The notes beneath the pieces were generated by a model. That model was not told the origin of the DNA, did not search any database, and saw nothing but the letters and a program-made list of their open reading frames with translations. Position numbers and translations under genes: made by a program. 64,000 nt of DNA from positions 2,749,501 to 2,813,500 of the forward strand of contig NZ_CP073063.1 in the NCBI RefSeq assembly GCF_022654015.1, in the 5' to 3' direction. This stretch comes from Brevundimonas diminuta. GTDB lineage: Bacteria > Pseudomonadota > Alphaproteobacteria > Caulobacterales > Caulobacteraceae. Below are positions 45,092 through 53,656 of the stretch, piece after piece; position 1 is the stretch's first letter, and each line of letters starts with the position of its first letter.

Positions 45092-46260
45092 CGCAGCAGG
45101 TCCGCCGGTTGGCTGTTTTTGAGGATGCCCAGCGACAGCAGGCCGGACACCATGGCGATGGCGATCAGGCCGATGCCGACGATGATCAGCAGCGACAGCG
45201 GCAGGGCGATGATCACCGCCCCCATCATCGCCAGCAGCGACACCAGCCAGGTCAGGACGATGGCCGCGATGACGCCGACAACGCCGACCCAGAAGCTGAG
45301 CTCGACCACGATCCGACGCAACGAGCCCATGCTGACGCCCAGGGCCCGGAGGGAGGCGAACTCCTTGATATTGGCCATGATGGCGCCGCGCAGGGTCTGC
45401 CAGGTGATGGCCACGCCGATGATGATCCCCAAGACGACGCAGCCGCCGATGATAATGACCAGGATGCCTTCCTCGAACATGGCGCCGGCGTTGGCGTCGG
45501 CCAATTGCTGCTTGGTCCACGCCTTCCACTGACCGGCGCCCATGGCGTTCAGTTGGGCCACCACGACGGGCGCGCGGGCCGGATCACGCAGCTTGACCAT
45601 CAAAGGACCGACGCGCGGACCCGTGTCGGCCTGGCCCAGCATCCGCAGGGTGTCGCGCGACATGACCACGCCGGGCTGCATCATATTGGGATAGCCGCGC
45701 GTCACGCCGACGACGGTGACGGTCTGGCCGTTGTACAAGGCCTTGTCGCCCAGCTTCACGCCCAAGGTCGTCAGGGCCGTCTCGTCCACCGCGACGGTGT
45801 AGGGTTGGCGCAGGGCGTCGACCAGTTCCTGGGAATAGTCGGTCGGGATCGTCACCGAGCCGGGGCGGGTGTCGATGATGCTGGCCTGGACGAACTTCTG
45901 TCGCGGGGCGCCCTGCGACGCATTGTCCGCCTGGCTCTTGGTCGGATCGACGTTCTTGATGTTCTGGAACGTGCCCCCGGCGCCGTCCAGCGGCATGACC
46001 TCGACCACCTCAGGGTGGTTGTAGGCCAAGGGAATGAACCGGCGGGGCACGCCCGATGGCCCGCCCATCAGGCTCTTGGCGCCGGGCTGCATGATGAAGA
46101 TGTCGGCGTTCGACCGCTCGATGGTGGCGGTGAACCCCTTGCCGATGCCGATGAAGACGCCGGTCATCGCCAGGACCAGAAGGCCCGACAGGGCCAGAGC
46201 CATGACCGCCGCCATATAGCGACGCCACTCGAACAGCAGTGTTGATAGCGCAAGCGACAT
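45088..46260 (-). CDS. ABC exporter permease, FtsX/DevC-like
   Basis: 390 residues with the MacB/FtsX topology: one N-terminal helix (YMAAVMALALSGLLVLAMTGVF), a periplasmic domain of about 230 residues (residues 45-270) and three C-terminal helices (ILVIIIGGCVVLGIIIGVAI, FWVGVVGVIAAIVLTWLVS and a final pair). The EFASLRALGVSMGSLRRIV loop is the coupling region that meets the ATPase. It leads the operon. With about 390 residues it is closer to DevC than to the fused MacB. Confidence 0.9.
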   Translation of the reverse strand: MSLALSTLLFEWRRYMAAVMALALSGLLVLAMTGVFIGIGKGFTATIERSNADIFIMQPGAKSLMGGPSGVPRRFIPLAYNHPEVVEVMPLDGAGGTFQNIKNVDPTKSQADNASQGAPRQKFVQASIIDTRPGSVTIPTDYSQELVDALRQPYTVAVDETALTTLGVKLGDKALYNGQTVTVVGVTRGYPNMMQPGVVMSRDTLRMLGQADTGPRVGPLMVKLRDPARAPVVVAQLNAMGAGQWKAWTKQQLADANAGAMFEEGILVIIIGGCVVLGIIIGVAITWQTLRGAIMANIKEFASLRALGVSMGSLRRIVVELSFWVGVVGVIAAIVLTWLVSLLAMMGAVIIALPLSLLIIVGIGLIAIAMVSGLLSLGILKNSQPADLLR

Positions 46261-46474
46261 TGTCGTCGATAAACCCCCGGTACTTGCGCCTATCTGACCG
46301 TGCGCCCCCTCACCGCCAAGTTAAATCGGGGTAAGGCTTGTGAACCCTTGTCATTGCGGGTTCGAAATCAGGGGACTAAGGGCCTTACAGCCTCTTGGCG
46401 CCCACCCTTCGTCGGCGCTAGTTACAACATAACAGATGGGACAGGCCGTCCCACGCTCTGGGAAACACGCCTTC

Positions 46475-48568
46475 ATGTCCTTGCCCTTGCTTCGTCTCAC
46501 CGCCTCGCTGGCCGCGCTCGGCGCCGCCACCGCCGTCCTGTCCGCGCCCGCGACCTCCGCGCGCGCCGACGAGGGCATGTGGACCTTCGACAACTTCCCC
46601 ATCGCCACGGTGAACGAGAAGTATGGCACCAACATCGACCAGGCGTGGCTTGACCGCGTGCGCAACGCCGCCGTCCGCCTGCAGGGCTGCTCGGCCTCGC
46701 TGGTGTCGAACGAAGGCCTGGTGCTGACCAACCACCACTGCGTCGTGTCGTGCGTTCAGGACCTGTCCACCGCTCAGAACGACTACGTCAAGAACGGCTG
46801 GATGCCCGCCACCCGCGAGGAAGAGAAGAAGTGCCCCGGCCAGACGGCCGAGATCCTGACCGACATCGTCGACGTGACCGACCGCGTGACCGGCGCCGGC
46901 GCCGGTCTTGAGGGCGCCGCCTTCGTCCAGGCCCGCGCCGCCGAGATCGACAAAATCCAGAAGGAAACCTGCGGCGACGACCAGAAGCTGACGTGCCAGG
47001 TCATCAGCTTCTACCGCGGCGGCCAGTACAAGCTCTACAAGTTCCGCAAGTATGACGACGTGCGCCTGGTCTTCGCGCCCGAGTTCCAGGCGGCCTTCTT
47101 CGGCGGCGACCCGGACAACTTCAACTTCCCGCGCTACGCCCTGGATGCCGGCTTCCTGCGCATCTACGAGGACGGCAAGCCGGTCGCCACGCCGAACCAC
47201 CTGACCTGGAACGCCAATGCGCCCAAGGAAGGCGACGTCACCTTCGTCGCCGGCAACCCCGGCTCGACCCAACGCCTGCTGACCGTGGCCCAGCTGGAAA
47301 CCCTGCGCGACCAGCAACTGCCGATCAGCCTGATCCAGACCTCGGAACTGCGCGGTCGCCTGCTGGAGTATTCGACCACCGGCGAAGAGGCCAAGCGCGT
47401 CTCCGTCGATCCGATCTTCGGCCTGGAGAACGGTTTCAAGGTCAACTACGGCCAGCAGGGCGCCCTGACCGACCCGGCCTTCATGGCCACCAAGCGCCGC
47501 GAGGAGCAGGAGCTGCGCCAGCGCGTCGCCGCCGACCCGGCCCTGGCCCAACGCATAGGCGATCCGTGGGCCGATCTGGAACGCGCCTCGACCGCCCAGC
47601 GCGACCTCTATCTGCCCTATCGCCAGCTGGAATCGGCGGCCGGTCAGCGCTCGTCGCTGTACAGCTACGCCAAGGCCATCGTCCGCGCCTCCAAGGAACG
47701 CGCCAAGCCCGTCGCTGAACGCCGCGCCGGCTATTCGGACGCCGACATCGCCTCGCTGGGTCGTCGCCTCGCGACCGAGACGCCGATCTCGAACGATCTG
47801 GAGAAGATCTATCTCGACTTCTGGCTGTCCAAGACCCGCGAATATCTAACGGTCGACAATGCGAACGTGAAGGCGCTGCTGGGCAAGGAAAGCCCCGAGC
47901 AGATCACGGAGCGTCTGGTCGACGGCACGCGCCTGGCCGATCCCGCCTTCCGCGCCCAGGCCCTGGCCATGACGCCGGAGCAACTGGCCGCCTCGGGCGA
48001 TCCGCTGATCCAGTTCGTCCTGGCCAATGACGATGCGGCCCAGGCCGTGCGCACCCAGTGGGAATCGGCCGTGTCCGGCCCGACCAGCCGCGCCGGCGAA
48101 AAGATCGCCCAGGCCCGGTTCGCGGTTTACGGCACCAACCTGTACCCCGATGCGACCTTCTCCTTGCGCCTGTCCTACGGCCAGGTGAAGGGCTGGACCT
48201 ATCGTGGCGTGACGGTCGAACCCTTCACCCAGATCGGCGGCCTGTACGAGCGCAACACCGGCGCCGAGCCCTTCAACGCGGCCGAGGACTGGCTGGCGGC
48301 CGAGGGCAAGGTCAACAAGTCGACCGTCTATGATTTCGTCTCGACCAACGACATCATCGGCGGCAACTCGGGCTCGCCGGTGATCAACGCCAAGGGCGAA
48401 GTCATCGGCGCCGCCTTCGACGGCAACATCCACTCGCTGGGCGGCAGCTTCGGCTACGACCCCGAGCTGAACCGCACGGTGACGGTCTCGACCGCCGCCA
48501 TCACCGAGGCCCTGCGCAACGTCTACAACCAGCCGCGCCTGCTGCGCGAACTGGGCGTGCGTCGCTAA
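46475..48568 (+). CDS. S46-family dipeptidyl-peptidase, paralogue 1 (DPP7-like)
   Basis: 697 residues from the ATG at 46475, which gives a signal peptide (LLRLTASLAALGAAT...ARADEG). The serine peptidase S46 core is clear: GMWTFDNFP, the catalytic His in LVLTNHHCVVS, and the nucleophile in GGNSGSPV. Eighteen residues after the nucleophile Ser is Gly (AFDGN), the residue found in DPP7 enzymes that prefer hydrophobic P1 residues. It would release dipeptides in the periplasm. A paralogue follows directly. Confidence 0.9.
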   Translation: MSLPLLRLTASLAALGAATAVLSAPATSARADEGMWTFDNFPIATVNEKYGTNIDQAWLDRVRNAAVRLQGCSASLVSNEGLVLTNHHCVVSCVQDLSTAQNDYVKNGWMPATREEEKKCPGQTAEILTDIVDVTDRVTGAGAGLEGAAFVQARAAEIDKIQKETCGDDQKLTCQVISFYRGGQYKLYKFRKYDDVRLVFAPEFQAAFFGGDPDNFNFPRYALDAGFLRIYEDGKPVATPNHLTWNANAPKEGDVTFVAGNPGSTQRLLTVAQLETLRDQQLPISLIQTSELRGRLLEYSTTGEEAKRVSVDPIFGLENGFKVNYGQQGALTDPAFMATKRREEQELRQRVAADPALAQRIGDPWADLERASTAQRDLYLPYRQLESAAGQRSSLYSYAKAIVRASKERAKPVAERRAGYSDADIASLGRRLATETPISNDLEKIYLDFWLSKTREYLTVDNANVKALLGKESPEQITERLVDGTRLADPAFRAQALAMTPEQLAASGDPLIQFVLANDDAAQAVRTQWESAVSGPTSRAGEKIAQARFAVYGTNLYPDATFSLRLSYGQVKGWTYRGVTVEPFTQIGGLYERNTGAEPFNAAEDWLAAEGKVNKSTVYDFVSTNDIIGGNSGSPVINAKGEVIGAAFDGNIHSLGGSFGYDPELNRTVTVSTAAITEALRNVYNQPRLLRELGVRR

Positions 48569-48577
48569 GCTGAAAGT

Positions 48578-48630
48578 CCTTCTCCCCTCGGGGGAGAAGG
48601 TGGCTCGCGCAAGCGAGACGGATGAGGGGG
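48578..48630 (+). repeat. Double-hairpin intergenic repeat, copy 1
   Basis: CCTTCTCCCC/GGGGAGAAGG forms a 10-base-pair hairpin, followed by the hairpin GCTCGCGCAAGCGAG and the tail GGATGAGGGGG. The unit recurs inverted at 48679-48725. Dispersed repeats of this form are known in Caulobacteraceae intergenic regions. Confidence 0.7.
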
Positions 48631-48678
48631 CTGGTTGACCCAGGCCCCCTTTTTCCATTTTGAATGCGGACAGAGCCC

Positions 48679-48725
48679 ACTCATCCGAGCCCTTTGGGCT
48701 CACCTTCTCCCCCAAGGGGAGAAGG
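48679..48725 (-). repeat. Double-hairpin intergenic repeat, copy 2 (inverted)
   Basis: Read on the minus strand it has CCTTCTCCCC/GGGGGAGAAGG, then the hairpin GAGCCC-AAA-GGGCTC and the tail GGATGAGTGG. The order matches copy 1, but the second stem has changed on both sides while keeping its pairing, as expected if the RNA or DNA hairpin is under selection. Confidence 0.7.
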
Positions 48726-48739
48726 ATCAGGAGTTTTCC

Positions 48740-50818
48740 ATGCGCCCTCTTCTCCTCGCCTCCGCCGCCGTTCTCGCGTTCGCCGCCGCCAGCTCGGCAA
48801 GCGCCGAGGAAGGCATGTGGACCTACGACAACTTCCCGATCGCCCGCGCCAACCAGACGCTGGGGACCAATATCGATCAGGCCTTCCTGGATCGGGTGCG
48901 GCTGTCGTCGGTGAAGTTCGGCGGCTGTTCGGCGGGCGTGGTGTCGGGCCAAGGCTTGGCCATGACCAACAACCACTGCGTCGCCACTTGCGTGGCCAAC
49001 CTGTCCACGCCGCAACAGCAGTATGGCGAGACGGGCTTTACGCCCAGGACGCGCGAGGAAGAGCGCAAATGCCCCGGCGCCACGGCCGAGATCCTGACCG
49101 ACATCTCCGACGTCACCGAGCGGATGCACAAGGCCGGCGAAGGGCTTGAGGGCCAGGCCTTCACCCAGGCACGCGAGGCCGAGGCCGGCCGGATCGAGAC
49201 CGAAGCCTGCGGAAACGATCCCAAGATCCGCTGCCAGGTCGTCAGCCTGTACCGGGGCGGCCAGTTCAAACTCTACAAATACCGCAAATACAGCGATGTG
49301 CGCCTGGCCTGGGCGCCGGAAGATCGCGCCGCGACCTTCGGCGGCGATCTGGACAACTTCTCCTTCCCACGCTTCGCCATCGATGCCGCCTTCATCCGCC
49401 TTTACGAGGACGGCAAGCCGGTCGAGACGCCGATCCACTTCGCCTGGAACGCCGACAAGCCCACCGAGGGCGAGGCCGTCTTCATCACCGGCAATCCCGG
49501 CGCAACCCAGCGGCTGCTGACGATGGACCAGCTGGCGACAATCCGCGACGTGGTCCTGCCGCTGGATCAGCTGATTGCCTCTGAGCTGCGCGGTCGTCTG
49601 ATCCGCTATTCCGAAGAGGGCGAGGACCAGGCCTTCATCGCCATGGACCCGATCGTGGGCGTGGAGAACACCTACAAGCGCGGCCTAGGCCGTATGCGCG
49701 CCCTGACCGACGCCCAGTTCATCCAGGCCAAGGCGGCGGCCGAGGTTGACTTCATGCAGCGCTACGCCGCCGCCAACGGCAATGGTCCCGATCCTTGGGG
49801 TGCGCTGGAAGCGGTCCAGCCCATCGCGCGCGAACTGTATGCGCCGACCGCCCTTCTGGAAGGCGGCACGGGCCTGGGCACCACCTCGGTCGCCGGCGGA
49901 TCGCAGCTGTTCCAATGGGCCAAGGCCATCGTACGCGGCGCGCAGGAACGGGCCAAGCCGTCCGACCAGCGTCTGGCTGAGTTCGCCGACAGCCGCCTGC
50001 CGGGCGTGGAATCCGGCCTGTTCGCCGAGCGGCCGACCTATCCCGAGCTGGAGCAGATCCGGCTGGAATGGTGGCTGTCCAAGACGCGCGAATGGCTGAC
50101 GGTGGACAGCCCCTATGTGCGCACCCTGCTGGGTAAGGAAAGCCCCGAAGAACTGTCGGCCCGCGTCGTCTCGGGCACCAAGCTGGCTGATCCGGCCGTG
50201 CGTCGCGCCCTGTGGACCGGCGGCCTGGCGGCGGTTCAGGCGTCGGACGATCCGATGATCCAGTATGTGCTGTTGATCGACGCCGACGCCCGCGCCGTCC
50301 GCACCGAATGGGAGAATAAGGTCAAGGCGCCGACCGACCGCGCGTCGGAACAGCTGGCGGCCGCCCGTTTCGCCGCCTATGGCGACGCCGTCTATCCCGA
50401 CGCCACCGGCACCCTGCGCCTGACCTATGGCAAGGTCGAAGGCTCCGACGTGCCGGGCCAGCGCTTCGGCGCCTTCACCACCTTCGCCGGCCTGTGGGAC
50501 CGCGCCACCGGCGCCGAGCCGTTCAAGGTCGCGCCCAAACTGATGGCCGCCAAGGACCGGATCGATCCGAACGCGGTGATGGACATGGCCGTCTCGACCG
50601 ACACCATCGGCGGTTCGTCCGGCTCGCCCGCGGTCAACGCACGGGGCGAGATCATCGGGGCCAACTTCGATTCCACCGTCCTGACCCAGCGCAACGCCTA
50701 TGGCTACGACCGCAACACCAACCGCAGCGTGATCGTCACCACCCAGGCCGTCACCGTGGCCCTGCGCGATGTTTATGGGATGGATCATCTACTGACGGAG
50801 CTGGGCGTCAGCCGGTGA
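48740..50818 (+). CDS. S46-family dipeptidyl-peptidase, paralogue 2
   Basis: 692 residues from the ATG at 48740, with AGGAG upstream and a signal peptide (PLLLASAAVLAFAAASSASA). It shares the fold with paralogue 1: GMWTYDNFP, the catalytic His in LAMTNNHCVAT and the nucleophile in GGSSGSPAV. The residue 18 positions after the nucleophile is Ser (NFDST), where DPP7 has Gly and DPP11 has Arg, so its preference at P1 probably differs. It overlaps the following acetyltransferase start (GTGA). Confidence 0.9.
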   Translation: MRPLLLASAAVLAFAAASSASAEEGMWTYDNFPIARANQTLGTNIDQAFLDRVRLSSVKFGGCSAGVVSGQGLAMTNNHCVATCVANLSTPQQQYGETGFTPRTREEERKCPGATAEILTDISDVTERMHKAGEGLEGQAFTQAREAEAGRIETEACGNDPKIRCQVVSLYRGGQFKLYKYRKYSDVRLAWAPEDRAATFGGDLDNFSFPRFAIDAAFIRLYEDGKPVETPIHFAWNADKPTEGEAVFITGNPGATQRLLTMDQLATIRDVVLPLDQLIASELRGRLIRYSEEGEDQAFIAMDPIVGVENTYKRGLGRMRALTDAQFIQAKAAAEVDFMQRYAAANGNGPDPWGALEAVQPIARELYAPTALLEGGTGLGTTSVAGGSQLFQWAKAIVRGAQERAKPSDQRLAEFADSRLPGVESGLFAERPTYPELEQIRLEWWLSKTREWLTVDSPYVRTLLGKESPEELSARVVSGTKLADPAVRRALWTGGLAAVQASDDPMIQYVLLIDADARAVRTEWENKVKAPTDRASEQLAAARFAAYGDAVYPDATGTLRLTYGKVEGSDVPGQRFGAFTTFAGLWDRATGAEPFKVAPKLMAAKDRIDPNAVMDMAVSTDTIGGSSGSPAVNARGEIIGANFDSTVLTQRNAYGYDRNTNRSVIVTTQAVTVALRDVYGMDHLLTELGVSR

Positions 50819-51324
50819 CGCAGATCGCCATCCGCGCGGCGACGTCCGACGACGTCGCCGCGCTGCATCCGCTGATCGAGCGCGCCTATCGCGGCGACAC
50901 CGCCAAGGCCGGCTGGACGCATGAGGCCGACCTGCTGTTCGATGATCGCACCAGCGCAGCGGAGCTGGCGTCCCTGATCGCCGATCCCGACCGGGTCATC
51001 CTGCTGGCCCATCGCGACTGCGCGCTGATCGGCTGCGTCCAGGTCGCCCACGTCGGCGACGACCTGGCCTATCTCGGCATGCTGACGGTCGAGCCGACCT
51101 TGCAGGCGTCCGGCCTCGGCCGTCGTCTGCTCGCGGCCGCCGAAAGCGAAGCGGTCGCGCGTTTCGGCGCGCGCCGCATGGAGATGACGGTCATCCACCG
51201 ACGGGCCGAACTGATCGCCTGGTACGAACGACGCGGTTACGCCCCGACCGGCGAAACCCGCCCCTTCCCCGTCGATCCGCCGCGGCCCGAGCTGGATTTC
51301 GTGGTGCTGGAAAAAGCGCTCTAG
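50815..51324 (+). CDS. GNAT-family N-acetyltransferase
   Basis: 169 residues from a GTG start within the stop of the S46 gene; the longer open frame overlaps that gene and is not credible. The GNAT core is QIAIRAATSDDVAALHPLIERAY at the start, LAYLGMLTVEPTLQASGLGRRLL (acetyl-CoA binding turn GLGRR) and WYERRGYAPTGETR near the end. Substrate is unknown. Coupling to the peptidase gene is tight, but its link to peptide use is only inferred. Confidence 0.87.
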   Translation: MTQIAIRAATSDDVAALHPLIERAYRGDTAKAGWTHEADLLFDDRTSAAELASLIADPDRVILLAHRDCALIGCVQVAHVGDDLAYLGMLTVEPTLQASGLGRRLLAAAESEAVARFGARRMEMTVIHRRAELIAWYERRGYAPTGETRPFPVDPPRPELDFVVLEKAL

Positions 51325-51340
51325 CCGCCCCTTGCAAAAC

Positions 51341-51354
51341 GGACAGTCGTGTCC
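51341..51354. promoter_or_regulatory. Operator-like palindrome upstream of the TetR gene
   Basis: GGACA-GTCG-TGTCC is a perfect 5+5 inverted repeat 17 bases before the TetR start. TetR regulators usually bind such palindromes in their own promoters, so it is a candidate autoregulatory operator. Confidence 0.5.
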
Positions 51355-51370
51355 ATTTACGCGCCTCACC

Positions 51371-51946
51371 ATGACGCGCCATGCCGAAAAACCTGTCCGC
51401 AAGGATGCCGCTCTGAACCGGGCGGCGGTGCTGGAGGCCGCGCGCGCGGTCTTCGCCGACCAAGGGCTGGATGCGCCCCTGGATCTGATCGCTGAGCGGG
51501 CTGGGGTGGGGCGCGGCACCCTGTATCGGCACTTCTCAGACCGTACGGAACTGGCTCTGGCGGTGCTGGAGGCCGACGTCGCGGACCTGGGTCGGCGCAC
51601 CGCCGAACAGGGCGATGATCCGCAGGCCTTCTTTTGGTTTCTGGACCGGCTGGCCGAGGACATGGTGCGCAATGCGGGACTGGCCGGCGTCGTGCGGAAC
51701 GTGCGGTCGCCAGATGCGCTTACACCCTTGCGGCAGAGCTTGATGGAGGCGGGCGCCGCACCGCTGAAGCGGGCCCAGGCCGCCGGCCTGGTGAGGGAGG
51801 ATCTGCGGCCGATGGACATCCGTCTGATCGCCACCCTGCTGGGCGCCGGTTTTCAGGGCGCGGATGAAGCGGAGCGTCAGGCCGTGTCGCTGCGCACCCG
51901 CGCGCTTGTTCTTGACGGCCTGAGACCGCGCGGGGAGCCGCGCTGA
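51371..51946 (+). CDS. TetR-family transcriptional regulator
   Basis: 191 residues from the ATG at 51371. The helix-turn-helix region reads LDLIAERAGVGRGTLYRHFSDRTELA (residues about 38-63), the TetR signature. The C-terminal ligand domain is variable, as usual. It precedes the MFS/HlyD efflux genes and shares one base with the MFS start (TGATG), so it likely represses its own operon and is released by the exported drug. A palindrome lies just upstream. Confidence 0.92.
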   Translation: MTRHAEKPVRKDAALNRAAVLEAARAVFADQGLDAPLDLIAERAGVGRGTLYRHFSDRTELALAVLEADVADLGRRTAEQGDDPQAFFWFLDRLAEDMVRNAGLAGVVRNVRSPDALTPLRQSLMEAGAAPLKRAQAAGLVREDLRPMDIRLIATLLGAGFQGADEAERQAVSLRTRALVLDGLRPRGEPR

Positions 51947-53643
51947 TGGCTCGCAACAACTGGCACCTGCCCTGGGAACAGTATGTCGAGACGCTGAAGC
52001 CGCACGAGCGGCCGATGATGCCCGGCTCGCCTGCCACGCCCGATCACTCCTGGCCGATGCGAATCCAGTACGCCCTGACCGGCCTGCTGGTCGCCATGGT
52101 CGGATCGCTGGGCAACGCCGCGGTCACCGCCAACATCCAGAATCTGCAAGGTTCGCTGGGGATCACGATCACCGAGGCCGCCTGGCTGCCGGTCGTCTTC
52201 GTCATGACCAACGCCTGCATGAACCTGATCCTGGTCAAATTCCGGATGCAGTACGGCCTGCGCCTGTTCACGCAGATTTTCTTGGGCGCCTTCGTGCTGG
52301 TCTGCGCCGCCCACCTGTTCGTCGACAACTATCAATCGACCCTGCTGGTGCGGGCCATCGCCGGCATGGCGGGCGCGGGCCTCTCCAGCCTGGGCTTCCT
52401 CTACATCATCCAGGCCTTCCCGGCCGCACACCGGCTGAAGGGGCTGATCATCGGCATCGGCCTGGCCAGTTTCGCCGTGCCGATTTCGCGCCTGGTCATG
52501 CCCGGCCTGCTCCAGCTGGGCGACTGGCGCGCCTTTTATCTGTTTGAGCTGGGCCTGTGCCTTGTCGCCTGGGGCGCGGTGCAGGTGGTCAAGCTGCCGC
52601 CGTCCGAGCGGCTGCGGGTGTTCGACCGGCTGGACTTTTTGACCTTCGCCCTGTTTGCGCCAGGCGTAGCCCTGCTTTGTGCGGCCCTGGGTCTGGGCCG
52701 CATCGTCTGGTGGACGCAGGCCGCCTGGATCGGCTGGGCCCTGATCGGCTCCGTCATCCTGCTGACCGCCGCATTCCTAGTCGAGCACAATCGCAAGAAC
52801 CCGCTGATCAACACCCGCTGGCTGACCGGGCCAGACCTGCTGCGCCTGTTCGGGGCGATCCTGCTGATCCGCATCGTGCTGTCGGAACAGACCTCCGGCG
52901 CGGTGGGTTTCCTGACCGTCGTCGGCCTGGGACCGGATCAGCTTCACGGCCTGTTCGTCGTCATCCTGCTGTCGATGATCGCCGGCACCCTGGTCAGCGC
53001 CTTCACCCTGAACATGGAAAAGCTGAACAAGCCGATCGCCATCGCCTTGGCGCTGATCGCCGTCGGCGCCTGGATCGACAGCCATTCGACGGTCCTGACG
53101 CGCCCGGCACAGCTGTATTTCAGCCAGGCCCTGATCGCCTTCGCCTCGGCCATGTTCATCGGCCCGGCGCTGATGATCGGCATCGTCAAGGTGCTGACGC
53201 AGGGCAAGCAGAACCTGATCAGCTTCATCGTCATGTTCAGCGTGCTTCAGAACGTCGGCGGTCTGGCGGGATCGGCCCTGACCGGGACGCTGCAGATCAT
53301 CCGCGAGAAATACCATTCCAACCAACTGGCGGCCGGGATTTCGGCGCTGGACCCGCAGGTCGCCTTGCGGCTGCGTCAGCTGTCGGGCGCCTACGCCTCG
53401 ACGATAACGGACCCCGCTCTGGCGAACGCCGAGGGCGCGGTCCTGCTGGGTCGCCAGGTGACGCAGCAGGCCAATGTGCTGGCCTACAATGACGTCTTTC
53501 TGGTCATCGCCGTGATCGCGGCCCTGGGCTCCGCCTGGGTGACCGTCACCCATCTGCGGCCGCGCTGGAAGGCGCGCCGCGACGCCAAAAACAACACTGC
53601 AGACGCTGCGGTCCAGACCGCCGCCGTCGCCGCCGCCGACTGA
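51946..53643 (+). CDS. MFS multidrug exporter, DHA2/EmrB-like
   Basis: 565 residues with about 14 hydrophobic segments. After a hydrophilic start of about 38 residues, LTGLLVAMVGSLGNAAVTANIQ and ITEAAWLPVVFVMTNACMNL match the first helices of EmrB/FarB-type exporters. The order TetR, MFS, HlyD-like adaptor is that of tripartite EmrAB systems. Drug or fatty-acid export is likely. The C-terminal 40 residues are rich in Ala and charged, a common tail. Confidence 0.88.
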   Translation: MARNNWHLPWEQYVETLKPHERPMMPGSPATPDHSWPMRIQYALTGLLVAMVGSLGNAAVTANIQNLQGSLGITITEAAWLPVVFVMTNACMNLILVKFRMQYGLRLFTQIFLGAFVLVCAAHLFVDNYQSTLLVRAIAGMAGAGLSSLGFLYIIQAFPAAHRLKGLIIGIGLASFAVPISRLVMPGLLQLGDWRAFYLFELGLCLVAWGAVQVVKLPPSERLRVFDRLDFLTFALFAPGVALLCAALGLGRIVWWTQAAWIGWALIGSVILLTAAFLVEHNRKNPLINTRWLTGPDLLRLFGAILLIRIVLSEQTSGAVGFLTVVGLGPDQLHGLFVVILLSMIAGTLVSAFTLNMEKLNKPIAIALALIAVGAWIDSHSTVLTRPAQLYFSQALIAFASAMFIGPALMIGIVKVLTQGKQNLISFIVMFSVLQNVGGLAGSALTGTLQIIREKYHSNQLAAGISALDPQVALRLRQLSGAYASTITDPALANAEGAVLLGRQVTQQANVLAYNDVFLVIAVIAALGSAWVTVTHLRPRWKARRDAKNNTADAAVQTAAVAAAD

Positions 53644-53656
53644 ACCGAGACCCACA

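Noticed and set aside
43463..45532. A 689-residue open frame on the plus strand opposite the ABC exporter genes
   Set aside because: It is antisense to three genes with intact catalytic motifs, is rich in Gly, Asp, Arg and His as GC-rich shadow frames are, and has no recognisable domain.
46261..46474. CtrA-like TTAA-N7-TAAG sequence and a GTTA/TAAC repeat upstream of the first S46 gene
   Set aside because: The second CtrA half-site does not match and the repeat arms are only four bases, so chance explains both.
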